A stretch of 64,000 bases of DNA from Thermoleophilaceae bacterium (GTDB taxonomy: Bacteria; Actinomycetota; Thermoleophilia; Solirubrobacterales; Thermoleophilaceae): NCBI GenBank assembly GCA_040901445.1, contig JBBDYQ010000015.1:248001-312000 (forward strand). Reading direction: 5' to 3'. Positions within the stretch are counted from its first letter, which is position 1, and each line of letters begins with the position of its first letter. Both the position numbers and the translations under genes were made by a program. Of this stretch, positions 17,345-25,915 are shown one piece after another. The notes under the pieces are model-generated. The model saw nothing but the letters and a program-made list of their open reading frames with translations. It was not told the origin of the DNA and searched no databases.

Positions 17345-18189
17345 GCCGTCTCGCGCGCCGTCCGGGCGTCCTCGATGCGCCGGCTGGCCTCCGCGCGCAT
17401 CGACTTGAACTCTGTCTGGCGCACGCCGAGCGGGTCCACCACCTCGCGCAGCACCCTGAGCTCGGTCTCGGTCGGCGGCTTGCTCTCGGGGACGTCGGCC
17501 GGGATCACGAGCTCGAAGCCGGTGGCCTCCTGCACCTCAGCGGGCGTGACGCCCGGGCTGACCGCCCGCAGGCGCGCCTGCCCGTTCGGGGTCTCGAAGT
17601 CCAGGACGCATAGCGGCGTGAAGACCCGCTGGGGGCCGGGGCCCGGGGCGCGGATCCTCCGTCGCCAGGCGTCGCCGTCCACGTGCCCGAGCCCCGTGCG
17701 GAACGGGAGCTCCTCGGGGAAGGTGCGCTGGTCGTGGTGGGTCGTGTACAGGATCGGCCGCTTGCATGTGATCATCACGTCGGCCACGGCGATCCCGTGG
17801 AAGCGGTAGCGCGGCCTGGCCGGGTCCCCGACCACGCTGACGTTCACGCTGCCGTGAGCGTCGATCTGCAGGGGGCGCAGGAACTGGAGGTCGCAGCCGC
17901 CGCGCACGGTCCAGTTCAGGATGTCCGCGTGGGAGATGAGGGCCCGCGAGGTGGTGTACGCGAGCTTCGGGTTCACCATCATCTCCGAGAGGTTGGCCTC
18001 GGACGGGTTGATCGAGTTGAAGACAGTCCCCAGGTAGAAGAAGTCGACCCGGGGGGCGTGGGTCTTCTTCGCCAGCATCAGCGCGGCCCCGGCGAGGGGC
18101 ACCACCGCCCCGTGGTTCACCCAGTCGCCGTCGCGGATCTCGCGCGCCATCAGCGCGCACATGAGCTCGTCCACCGTGTAGTCAGGCAT
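17341..18189 (-). CDS. CoA-transferase beta-like subunit of a second IpdAB-type pair
   Basis: This 282-residue protein (MPDYTVDELMCALMAREI) matches the IpdB fold: GAALMLAKKTHAPRV, DAHGSVNVSVVG, VADVMITCKRPIL and the C-terminal VLDFETPNGQARL segment shared with the 15657 gene. It is clearly diverged from that gene, so the two pairs probably act on different CoA esters. It overlaps the second alpha-like gene by 8 bases upstream and ipdA by 4 bases downstream. Confidence 0.82.
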   Translation of the reverse strand: MPDYTVDELMCALMAREIRDGDWVNHGAVVPLAGAALMLAKKTHAPRVDFFYLGTVFNSINPSEANLSEMMVNPKLAYTTSRALISHADILNWTVRGGCDLQFLRPLQIDAHGSVNVSVVGDPARPRYRFHGIAVADVMITCKRPILYTTHHDQRTFPEELPFRTGLGHVDGDAWRRRIRAPGPGPQRVFTPLCVLDFETPNGQARLRAVSPGVTPAEVQEATGFELVIPADVPESKPPTETELRVLREVVDPLGVRQTEFKSMRAEASRRIEDARTARETA

Positions 18190-19009
18190 CGACCCGGTTC
18201 CCCTGCGGCGCGTCGCACCCGGCGAGATAGGCGGCGAAGTCCGCGTCCCCCGCGCGGGCGGCCTTGACGTAGACGCCGTGCAGGTGCTCGACGTCCGGCT
18301 CGTAGTACGGGTGCAGGCCCGTCGGCCACGCGCCTCCGGGCGCGTGCACCACGTGCGCCACCTCGGCGCCGATCAGCGCGACACGCGCCGGGTCCCTCGG
18401 TGGGCCGATCTCCTCCGCGCAGACGATGGTGGTCTGAGCCGCGCGTGCGATCAGGTAGTCGTAGTCCCAGATCAGGTCCGGCTCGTCGGGGGCCTCGATG
18501 AAGCCGTCCTCGTCCACGCGTCCCGTGTGGATGACCGCGAAGTCGACCTGGATCGCGGGCACGGCCAGCAGCTCGGCGTCGCTGTAGGGGTCCCGCACGC
18601 TCTCGAACCCGAGGTGCTCCACGAGATCGGAGCGCCACGGCGTCTTCCACGGGATGAAGGGGATGCCCATGTCCGTGGCGCGCAAGGAGGCGGTGAACAT
18701 GTACTCGCTGTACTCGTTCACCTGGAGCTTGCCGCTCGGCACGATGCGCCCGAAGTTCGGCGCGGGTCCGTGCTCGAGGAAGCCGACATAGGTGCAGTTC
18801 GTCGAGGCCACGGCTCCCGCCCCGATCAGCAGGTCGGTCTCCACCGAGGCGAGGAACTGGATCACGTGCAGGCCGCGCACGCCCCGGACCGCCAGGGCGC
18901 GCGCGAAAGCCATGGGGCGGCGCATCGCCGCGCCGCCGCCGCCGAAGGCGATCCGCGCCCCGTCTGGCACGAGCGCCGCGGCCTCCGCGATCGGGATGAC
19001 CTTACTCAC
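18182..19009 (-). CDS. CoA-transferase alpha-like subunit of a second IpdAB-type pair
   Basis: The GTG at 19009 overlaps the stop of the LLM oxidoreductase by 4 bases and gives 275 residues (VSKVIPIAEAAALVPDG). Visible motifs are ARIAFGGGGAAMRRPMAFA, QFLASVETDLLIGAG and HTGRVDEDGFIEAPDEPD, the alpha-subunit pattern of family I CoA-transferases. Together with 17341 it forms a second alpha/beta pair directly upstream of the IpdAB pair. Whether it transfers CoA or hydrolyses a ring cannot be decided from sequence. Confidence 0.82.
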   Translation of the reverse strand: MSKVIPIAEAAALVPDGARIAFGGGGAAMRRPMAFARALAVRGVRGLHVIQFLASVETDLLIGAGAVASTNCTYVGFLEHGPAPNFGRIVPSGKLQVNEYSEYMFTASLRATDMGIPFIPWKTPWRSDLVEHLGFESVRDPYSDAELLAVPAIQVDFAVIHTGRVDEDGFIEAPDEPDLIWDYDYLIARAAQTTIVCAEEIGPPRDPARVALIGAEVAHVVHAPGGAWPTGLHPYYEPDVEHLHGVYVKAARAGDADFAAYLAGCDAPQGNRVDA

Positions 19010-20076
19010 GCTTCCACCTGCGCAGGCCGGGTGAGCTCGGCCATCACCCGGATAGCCTCCACGTCGTCGGTGTCGCAGATGATCGTGGTCACGGGGGTCT
19101 CGCGCCAGGCCTGGAGCAGCTCGGCGATCCGCTCCCTGGATCCGCACAGGGCCACGTCGTCTACGAGCTCGTCCGGCACCGCCTCCACGGCGGCCTCTCG
19201 CTCGCCGGCGATGAACAGGCGCTGGATCTCGTCCGCCTCATCCTCGTAGCCGAAGCGGCGCATGAGCTGGTTGGAGAAGTTCACCCTCGCGTGCCCCATC
19301 CCGCCGATGTAGAGCGCGATGCGCCGCTTCACAGGCAGGCGGCAGGCATCCACGTCGTCGCCCACCACCACCGACACCACCGGTGACACGTCGAAGCCGT
19401 TGCCTGGGCCCTTGTCGCCGCCCGCCTGGGCGAAGCCCCGCTCGAGGGGCTCGGCGAACACGTCCTCCCACGCCCGCAGGGAGAAGAAGATCGGCAGCCA
19501 GCCGTCGGCCAGCTCAGCCGTGAGCTCGATGTTCTTGGGGCCGAGCGAGCCGATGTAGATCGGAATGTGGGCCGAGCGCGGCTTGATGATGAGCTTGAGC
19601 GGCTTCCCGATGCCCATGGCGCCCTCGCCCCGGTAGGGCAGCTGGTAGTGACGGCCTTCATATGCCACGGGCTCGTCGCGCGCCAGGATCTTGCGCAAGA
19701 TCTCGACGTACTCGCGGGTGCGGGCAACCGGCCGGTTGGAGGGCTGACCGTGCCAGCCCTCCACCACCTGCGGGCCCGACGTGCCCAGGCCGATGCGCAG
19801 CCGGCCGGCCGAGAGCACGTCGAGGGTGGCCGCTGTCATTCCCGCGCTCGCGGGGCTCCTGGCAGGGATCTGCCAGATCGCCGATCCCAGCCCGATCGCG
19901 GAGGTGCACGCACCCAGCCAGCCGAGCACCGAGACGGAGTCGGAGCCGTACGCCTCCTCGCACCAGACGGCCGTGTAGCCGAGCCGCTCAGCCTCGCGGG
20001 CGAGCCCCACGTTGGGCTCCGGACCGCTGTGCCAGTTCGTCATATGGAGGTTCAAACCGAGCTCGAGGTCTCTCAC
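19006..20076 (-). CDS. LLM-class (luciferase-like, probably F420-dependent) oxidoreductase
   Basis: The GTG at 20076 follows AGGAAG and gives 356 residues beginning VRDLELGLNLHMTNW. The luciferase-like TIM barrel is shown by EAERLGYTAVWCEEAYG, LDVLSAGRLRIGLGTSG and IPIYIGSLGPKNIELTAELADGWLP. Actinobacterial members usually use coenzyme F420, sometimes FMN. It is the first gene of the five-gene IpdAB-like operon. Operator site 3 lies 18 bases upstream. Possible role: oxidation or reduction of a ring ketone before CoA-dependent ring opening (inference). Confidence 0.85.
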   Translation of the reverse strand: MRDLELGLNLHMTNWHSGPEPNVGLAREAERLGYTAVWCEEAYGSDSVSVLGWLGACTSAIGLGSAIWQIPARSPASAGMTAATLDVLSAGRLRIGLGTSGPQVVEGWHGQPSNRPVARTREYVEILRKILARDEPVAYEGRHYQLPYRGEGAMGIGKPLKLIIKPRSAHIPIYIGSLGPKNIELTAELADGWLPIFFSLRAWEDVFAEPLERGFAQAGGDKGPGNGFDVSPVVSVVVGDDVDACRLPVKRRIALYIGGMGHARVNFSNQLMRRFGYEDEADEIQRLFIAGEREAAVEAVPDELVDDVALCGSRERIAELLQAWRETPVTTIICDTDDVEAIRVMAELTRPAQVEA

Positions 20077-20093
20077 CAGTCTTCCTATCTCAC

Positions 20094-20113
20094 AACCAAC
20101 CGATTGGTTGGAA
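20094..20113. promoter_or_regulatory. Operator site 3 of the shared 20-bp motif (divergent LLM/FadD promoter)
   Basis: AACCAACCGATTGGTTGGAA contains a 16-base inverted repeat (CCAACCGATTGGTTGG) with one mismatched pair. It shares AACCAACCGAT with site 4 before the mce operon. It sits 18 bases from the LLM start and 107 bases from the acyl-CoA ligase start, so one bound dimer could control both directions. Confidence 0.6.
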
Positions 20114-20219
20114 TGTACCATGCCGAGCGCCGGGCTCGCCGTTCACGCAACCTGGACGCCGGTTGCGGCGCACGCAGGGCTCGGCTCAACTCTCCGGCAG
20201 GCACGAGAGGAGGAGAGGC

Positions 20220-21755
20220 GTGGACGTCGGTATCGGCCGCTGGATCAGCTTCTGGGCCCGGGTGGCCCCCGATCACGAGGCCATCGTGTTCGGCCAGGAC
20301 ACGATCACGTACGCGGCACTGGACGAGCAGGTCAACCGGATGGCCAACGCGTTGACGGGGCGCGCCGTGCGCAGCGGGGACCGGGTCGCCGGCCTGCTGG
20401 GCAACCGCCCCGAGCTCCTCGTCGCACTGTTCGCGTGCGCGAAGCTCGGAGCCCTGCTCGTCCCGCTGAACGTCCGCCTCGTCCCGCGCGAGATCGAGTT
20501 CATCGTGAACGACGCCGGGCCGCGCGTGCTCATCTCCGAGTCCGCCTTCGCGCCGGTCCTCGAAGGGCTCAAGGACGACCTGGGGAGCGTGGAGGCTTTC
20601 GTGACGCTGGATCCCGGCGGCGTCGGGGAGCCCTACGCGGAGTTCGCGGCCACGGCCTCCGCCGCTCCGCCGGACGCCTCGGGCGCGGGCGGAGAGCTGG
20701 CCATCTGCTACACGTCCGGCACCACGGGAGTCCCCAAGGGGGCGGTGCTCACGAATTCGAGCATCATCTTCGGAAGCCTGCAGGAGATCGTGGCCTATGG
20801 GCTCGGCCACGGGGACCGTCACCTCCTCGTCGTGCCGCTGTGCTTCACCGGCGGGCTCGTCACCGCGTCGATGCCGATCTTCCACGGCGGAGCCACGATG
20901 TACCTGGAGCGGGCGTTCGACCCGAGCGCCGTCATGGAGCGCATCGGCTCTGAGCGGATAACGCACATGATGGGGGTCCCGACCATGTTCGCCGCGATGG
21001 CGCAGATGCCGGGCTTCGCGAATGCGGACTTCGGCTCCGTCGAGCTGTTCCTGGTTGGCGCCGCACCGGTGCCGGCGGCGCTCGTGGAGACGTACCAGTC
21101 GCGCGGGGTCACGGGCTTCACGAACGCCTACGGCCTGACCGAGGGAACCGGCTTCAACCTGTTCCTGCCGGCCTCCGACGTGATGGACCTCCCAGGCGCC
21201 TATCTGCCCGCGGCTTACACCGACGCCAGAGTGACGGACCCGGACGGCAACGACGTCGCGCTGGGCGAGTCTGGCGAGCTGACCCTGAGCGGGCCCTGCG
21301 TGATGGAGGGCTACTGGCGCAACGAGGAGGCCACCGCGGAGACGATCAGGGACGGGTGGCTATACACCGGGGACCTCGTGAAGCTCGGTGAGAACGGCTA
21401 CATCTACCCCGTCGACCGGATCAAGGACATGATCATTAGTGGGGGCCTCAACATCTACCCCGCCGAGGTCGAGGGCGCGATCTTCGGTCACCCGAAGCTG
21501 GTCGAGTCGACCGTGATCGGACTCCCCGAGGAGGAGTGGGGCGAGGCGGTGACGATCGTCGCGGTGGCAAAGCCGGACGAGGAGGTCGACCTCGAGGAGC
21601 TCATCGAGTTCTGCTCGGACAAGCTCGCCGACTACAAGCGGCCCAAAGCCGTGATCCTCGTCGACGAGCTACCCCGCAACGCGGGCGGGAAGGTGCTGAA
21701 GCGCGACCTGCGCGAGGACTTCGCGGACCACTACCGGCAGGCCGCAGGCACGTAG
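20220..21755 (+). CDS. Acyl-CoA synthetase/ligase (FadD, ANL superfamily)
   Basis: The GTG at 20220 is preceded by GGAGGAG and gives 511 residues, standard for the family. The ATP-binding motif YTSGTTGVPKG is at 164-174. NAYGLTEG, the hinge segment LYTGDLVKL and the C-terminal catalytic Lys in PRNAGGKVLKRDL follow in order. It activates a carboxylic acid with ATP and CoA, presumably the entry step for the compound handled by this region. It is divergent from the LLM/IpdAB-like operon across operator site 3 and is followed after 5 bases by an FAD-dependent oxidoreductase. Confidence 0.92.
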   Translation: MDVGIGRWISFWARVAPDHEAIVFGQDTITYAALDEQVNRMANALTGRAVRSGDRVAGLLGNRPELLVALFACAKLGALLVPLNVRLVPREIEFIVNDAGPRVLISESAFAPVLEGLKDDLGSVEAFVTLDPGGVGEPYAEFAATASAAPPDASGAGGELAICYTSGTTGVPKGAVLTNSSIIFGSLQEIVAYGLGHGDRHLLVVPLCFTGGLVTASMPIFHGGATMYLERAFDPSAVMERIGSERITHMMGVPTMFAAMAQMPGFANADFGSVELFLVGAAPVPAALVETYQSRGVTGFTNAYGLTEGTGFNLFLPASDVMDLPGAYLPAAYTDARVTDPDGNDVALGESGELTLSGPCVMEGYWRNEEATAETIRDGWLYTGDLVKLGENGYIYPVDRIKDMIISGGLNIYPAEVEGAIFGHPKLVESTVIGLPEEEWGEAVTIVAVAKPDEEVDLEELIEFCSDKLADYKRPKAVILVDELPRNAGGKVLKRDLREDFADHYRQAAGT

Positions 21756-21760
21756 CGGCA

Positions 21761-23342
21761 GTGCCCGCCGATCCGGAGCTCCCCAGCCGCGCCGATATCG
21801 TGGTGGTCGGCGCCGGCCACAACGGCCTCGTCGCGGCCTGCTATCTGGCCAAGGCGGGCCTCGACGTGCTGGTACTCGGGGCATCCCCCGTGCTCGGCGG
21901 CATGGCGGCGACCAACCCGATCTTCCCGGAAAGCCCGGGGCACATGATCAACGAGGGCTCGATCCAGGCGTCGATCTTTCGGGCGACTCCGATCGAGTCC
22001 GAGCTGCAGCTCGCGCGCCACGGCCTCAGGCAGATCGCAATGGACTCCGCGTTCGCGCAGCTCGGCCCCGACGGCTCGTCCCTGGGCCTGTGGAACGACG
22101 TCGAGCGGACGGCCGCCGAGATCCGGCGCTTTTCGCCGAGCGATGCCCGTGCCTGGCTGGAGCGCTCCCGCACGTGCGACGCGGCCATGGACGTGGTGGC
22201 GCCGTACATCAACATGCACCCGACGCGACCCGGGGTTCGCGCCGGGCTGACGCTCCTCGCGAAGGCGGGCCGCAATGCCCGCCTGATGGCCGACTTCGGC
22301 CGGCTGTGCCTGTCGTCGATGGCCGAGGTGGTGGACGAGCACTTCACCAGTCCCCTCGTGCGGGGGTTCGCCTCCGCGCTCGCGCTCGAGCCCATGACCC
22401 AGCCCGGGAGCGCGATGGACCTGCTCTGGCTGGGGCTGCACCAGCGGCTGGGCTCGAGCATGTTCGAGGGCGGCACCGGCGCGCTGCCCAAGGCGCTTTA
22501 CGCCTGCCTCACGGACCATGGCGGCACGGTGCGCACCTCGGCGAAGGTGGCGAAAGCTCACGCGCACCCGGTCCGGGGGCGTCGGAGGGGTCAGGCTGGC
22601 GGGCGGCGAGGAGGTGGCGGCGAGGGCCGTGGTCACCACCCTGAGTCCCAAGGGGGTGCTGACCTCGATGCTGCCCAACGGCCTGCTGCCCGACGAGCTG
22701 GCCGCCCGCGCCGCCCACATCCCGACTACGAGCACATACTCGGGTGACCTCAAGGTGGACGTGGCGCTGAAGGGCCAGGTGCAGCTGACCAGGCACCAGG
22801 ATCTGCGCGACGACGGACTGGACCTGCGCAAGCCGGTCTGCATCTGGCACACGTTCGACGACCACATGACCGCCTGGGATGCTGTGGTGAGGCGGCAGTG
22901 GCCGGACCCGATCCCCACGCTTGCGCTGCCCCCCACCGCAACCGACCCGACCCAGGGCCCCGAGGGCCAGGACACTTTCTGGATCTGGTCGGGCATCGTG
23001 CCGGCCGAGCCGGAGACCCCTTGGGAGACGCTGCGCCACCGGATCGGCGAGCAGGTGCTGGCCGACTGCGGCCGCTACTACGACGGGCTCGCCGAACTCG
23101 AGATCACGCGCTCCGTCCGCTCCACGCCGGACATCGAGGAGCGCTTCAACGCCATCGACGGGGCCGTATACCACTGTGACTCCGTACTCGAGCGGATGGG
23201 GCCGCTGCGCCCCGCGGCGGGCCTGAGCGGGTACGAAACGCCGGTGCCGGGCTGTTCCTCAGTGGCGCCGGCACGCATCCCGGCGGGGGGATCTCCGGCG
23301 GCCCTGGTCGGCTCGCCGCCCTACGGGTGCTCAAGAGGCTGA
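21761..23342 (+). pseudogene. FAD-dependent oxidoreductase (phytoene desaturase-like), frameshifted copy
   Basis: From the GTG at 21761 the protein reads VPADPELPSRADIVVVGAGH and follows the intact paralogue at 33733 closely, but the frame breaks twice. An extra A in the AAA run near 22554-22556 shifts the frame after SAKVAK, and a missing G near 23252 shifts it back before LFLSGAGTHPGGGISG. Between them the downstream frame still codes for the conserved PIPTLALPPTATDPTQGP region. With both indels repaired the frame would run past 23342, so a third small change near the end is likely. Either this redundant copy is decaying or the assembly has homopolymer errors. Its function would be that of the 33733 gene. 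Confidence 0.8.
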
Positions 23343-23377
23343 CGCGGCCGACCCCCTCCGGCGGTCGGCCGCGTCAG
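23339..23377. terminator. Bidirectional terminator-like hairpin between convergent genes
   Basis: A perfect 15-bp inverted repeat (CTGACGCGGCCGACC and its complement) flanks a 9-base loop. The left arm contains the TGA at 23340-23342, and the right arm contains the SCP2 stop codon (23374-23376, minus strand). It lacks a long T tract, as is common in GC-rich actinobacteria. It would stop both the FadD/FAD transcript and the 28977-to-23374 operon. Confidence 0.75.
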
Positions 23378-23760
23378 TACGCGGCGTCGACCCCGTGCAC
23401 TGCGGCCGCGACCTCGGACAGCTCCGCCTGGTACTGGAGCAGCTTGGTTACGTCGCCGTCCACCTTCAGCTTGCCGCCCGTGAAAGCGGCCTGGAGGTCA
23501 AGCTCTCCCTTGTTGATCGCTACAGCGTCCTCGTAGCTCGTGGTCATCGTGGCGTCGGGGGAGTCCGCAGCGCCAAGCTGAACCTGCACCCTGCCGTCGG
23601 CGAAGCGGCGCCAGTGGCGCACCTCACCACGGTCCGGCACGCCGGTGGCCACGTGCTCGAGCGTGATGTACGCCCAGCCCGCGAACTCCTTGATCGTGTA
23701 GTTCGCGTTCATCGCGTCCTCGATGGCCTGGACCCAATCCTCTGACAGGAACTGCGGCAT
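23374..23760 (-). CDS. SCP2 sterol-carrier-like domain protein
   Basis: This is a 128-residue stand-alone SCP2 fold (MPQFLSEDWVQAIEDAMNAN), ending in the typical lipid-pocket segment GKLKVDGDVTKLLQYQ. SCP2 proteins hold hydrophobic ligands such as sterols or acyl-CoAs and deliver them to enzymes. It is the last gene of the ring-cleavage operon, 11 bases after the aldolase/hydrolase fusion gene. Its presence supports a bulky lipid substrate. Confidence 0.88.
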   Translation of the reverse strand: MPQFLSEDWVQAIEDAMNANYTIKEFAGWAYITLEHVATGVPDRGEVRHWRRFADGRVQVQLGAADSPDATMTTSYEDAVAINKGELDLQAAFTGGKLKVDGDVTKLLQYQAELSEVAAAVHGVDAAY

Positions 23761-23771
23761 CTGCGACCTCC

Positions 23772-25412
23772 TCAGTGTGCGCTGGCGGCCCGCTGGCTCG
23801 CCGTCAGGAACTCCACGTGCAGCCGGTTGAACTCGTCGGGGTCCTCGAACTGGGGCCAGTGCCCGCAGTCTGTGAGGATCTTGAACTCGTGGTCGGGGAT
23901 GTCGGCGGCGACTGCGCGGGCGAAATCGGCGTTCTGGCCCGGGTTGTGCTCAGTCCAGAGCACGAGCGTCGGCGCCTGGATCCGCCCCATCACTCCGTCC
24001 TCGAAGTACTCCTGGCCGGACAAGCCGCGGAACATGCCGCCCACGCTCATCATCACTTTGCCGACGGCCTCGAGCATCCCGGGCTGTGAGTAGATCTTGT
24101 AGCGGCAGCTCACCAGCTCCTCGGTCATCCGGGAAGGCTCGGCCACGAGCCATTCCATTCGTGTTCGCACTGCCTCACGGGTGAACCCGCCCGACATCAC
24201 CTCCACGGTTCGGCGGGCGAACTCCTCCAGCTCCGCGAGGCCCTCCTCCGTGGGCAGCGCCAGCACCGCGGTGTTCAGAACCAGGCGCTCCACCCGCTCC
24301 GGGCGGGTGATCGCGAACCAGGCCGCCACGGCCGAGCCCAGTGACTCGCCCGATATGTGCGCCCGCTCCACCCCGATCGCGTCCAGCAGGTCGGCTACGT
24401 GGCCGGCGAAGTCGTCGAGCGAGTAGGCGATGCCCGGCCGATCGGAGAAGCCGTGCCCCACCATGTCCACCGCCAGCACGCGGAAGTGCTCACTGAGCGG
24501 AACCATGTTCCGGTAGTAGGTCTCGGCGTGCCCGCCGGTGCCGTGCAGCAGGAGCAGCGTGGGGCCCTCTCCCGCCTCGAGCACGCGGGTGCGCACCCCG
24601 CCGGCGTCGTAGAAGCGCTCCTGCACGCCCCTGCCCACCATCTCCAGCCAGATACTTCCCTCGCTCATGTCCGCCGGTTCCTCTCCATGCTCCGTCGTGG
24701 TTGTCTCACGTTCGACCGTCTCGCGCGCCCGCCGCGCCGGCGCGTGGGTCGCCTTCAGGTAGTTCCAGGCCCGCTGAATCTGGCCCACGAGCACCACGTC
24801 GTTGGCCGTCAGCTCTTCCGCCGCCTCGGGCGGGTAGGTCAGGGGCTCGCCCACCGCCGACGCCGCCAGCACCGCGGCGGCCGAGCGTTCGAGCGCCCAG
24901 GCTCGGATCACCGCCTCGGGCAGGCTCCGCCCGACGGTGACCGCCCCGAAGCCGCGGAGCAGCACCGCCGACCCGCCGCCGAGGGTGGCCGCCACCTCGT
25001 CCGCCTCCTCGTCGGTGGTCACGGTGCGCGTGCGGTCGTGCACCGGCACGCTCGGCCCCAGGGCCAGCCCCGGGCCGATCGTCGCCTCGAGCGGGCGCCC
25101 AAGCGTGGCCCACGCCATGCAGGCCGAGCCGTGGAAGCGGCACACCGCCGCCACGTCGCGCCGCGCCCGCAGGATGGCCCGATGAATCGCGGCCTCGGCC
25201 GGCACCAGGCTGAAGTCGCCCGACACGAACTCGCCGTCGAGCTTCAGGCGCAGGAACTCGTCGGCGGCCTGCACCATCCCGGGCCCAAGCTTGGGGCTGA
25301 TCAGCATGCCGTCGGGCCCCAGCCGCGCGCTCACATGGCCGAAGGCGTCGGTGAGCCGCTCGCCGTCGAGGATCCGGCAGGCCCAGAGCAGGTCCTCGGC
25401 CACACCGGGCAT
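23772..25412 (-). CDS. Fusion of class II aldolase/adducin-like domain and meta-cleavage product alpha/beta hydrolase
   Basis: This is one continuous 546-residue frame. Residues about 1-215 are a class II aldolase/adducin domain (GHVSARLGPDGMLISPK, VPAEAAIHRAI). Residues about 255-546 are an alpha/beta hydrolase with the nucleophile Ser357 in SGESLG, the oxyanion HGTGG at 290-294 and the catalytic His in DCGHWPQFE, as in C-C hydrolases such as HsaD/BphD. In the aldolase half, the zinc ligands are altered: the usual HTH reads RFH, and the late NHG reads GFG. A Met at 249 (ATG 24668) could start a separate hydrolase. The hydrolase would cleave the product of the extradiol dioxygenase encoded in the same operon. 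Confidence 0.82.
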   Translation of the reverse strand: MPGVAEDLLWACRILDGERLTDAFGHVSARLGPDGMLISPKLGPGMVQAADEFLRLKLDGEFVSGDFSLVPAEAAIHRAILRARRDVAAVCRFHGSACMAWATLGRPLEATIGPGLALGPSVPVHDRTRTVTTDEEADEVAATLGGGSAVLLRGFGAVTVGRSLPEAVIRAWALERSAAAVLAASAVGEPLTYPPEAAEELTANDVVLVGQIQRAWNYLKATHAPARRARETVERETTTTEHGEEPADMSEGSIWLEMVGRGVQERFYDAGGVRTRVLEAGEGPTLLLLHGTGGHAETYYRNMVPLSEHFRVLAVDMVGHGFSDRPGIAYSLDDFAGHVADLLDAIGVERAHISGESLGSAVAAWFAITRPERVERLVLNTAVLALPTEEGLAELEEFARRTVEVMSGGFTREAVRTRMEWLVAEPSRMTEELVSCRYKIYSQPGMLEAVGKVMMSVGGMFRGLSGQEYFEDGVMGRIQAPTLVLWTEHNPGQNADFARAVAADIPDHEFKILTDCGHWPQFEDPDEFNRLHVEFLTASQRAASAH

Positions 25413-25915
25413 CAGAAGATCATGCTGAGTGCGCCGTTGGGGCTCAGCGTCTCCATGTCGAGCAGCGCGCGCCGGCGCCGGAAGAGGAACGAGTCGCCGT
25501 CGCGCACCAGGGTGTGGCGGTAGCTGCCCACGAAGGGGTCGCCCTTCCCGTAGCGGAAGCGGTACACGATCACGCCCGCCTCCACGTCCAGCTCATCGTC
25601 GCGGATGCCCGTGACCCGGACGTTCGTGATCACCCTGCGCGTGCGCGAGTAGGGGAACTCGCGGTGGGCGTGACGGCTCTTGAGGCGCTCGACGCGCCAG
25701 CTCAGCCGCAGGTGGTCGTCGTCGATGATCGTGAGCGTCTCGGCGGGGTTGCCCTCGAGCGCGTCGGTGGCGGGCACCACGAAGGTGGCGTCCTCGGTGA
25801 AGAGGGCGAACCAGTCGTCGAGCCTCCAAGCATCCAGCAGCGCGGCCTCGTGGTAGAGGAAGTCCTCCACCGCGAGGCGGGTGAGCAGGCGGTCCTGTAC
25901 CGCGGCCGCCTCCAT
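25412..25915 (-). CDS. Aromatic-ring-hydroxylating dioxygenase, beta subunit
   Basis: The ATG at 25915 overlaps the SDR stop by one base and gives 167 residues. The fold is NTF2-like: VEDFLYHEAALLDAWRLDDW, YSRTRRVITNVRV, and the C-terminal LFRRRRALLDMETL. This is the small structural subunit of alpha3beta3 Rieske dioxygenases; it holds no cofactor. Its pairing with the alpha subunit at 26679 identifies a ring-dihydroxylating enzyme rather than a KshA-type single-subunit oxygenase. Confidence 0.88.
   Translation of the reverse strand: MEAAAVQDRLLTRLAVEDFLYHEAALLDAWRLDDWFALFTEDATFVVPATDALEGNPAETLTIIDDDHLRLSWRVERLKSRHAHREFPYSRTRRVITNVRVTGIRDDELDVEAGVIVYRFRYGKGDPFVGSYRHTLVRDGDSFLFRRRRALLDMETLSPNGALSMIF

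Noticed and set aside
21761-23342. Programmed ribosomal frameshifting in the broken FAD gene
   Set aside because: There are two or more breaks at different simple runs, no slippery heptamer with a following structure was seen, and the intact paralogue needs no frameshift.
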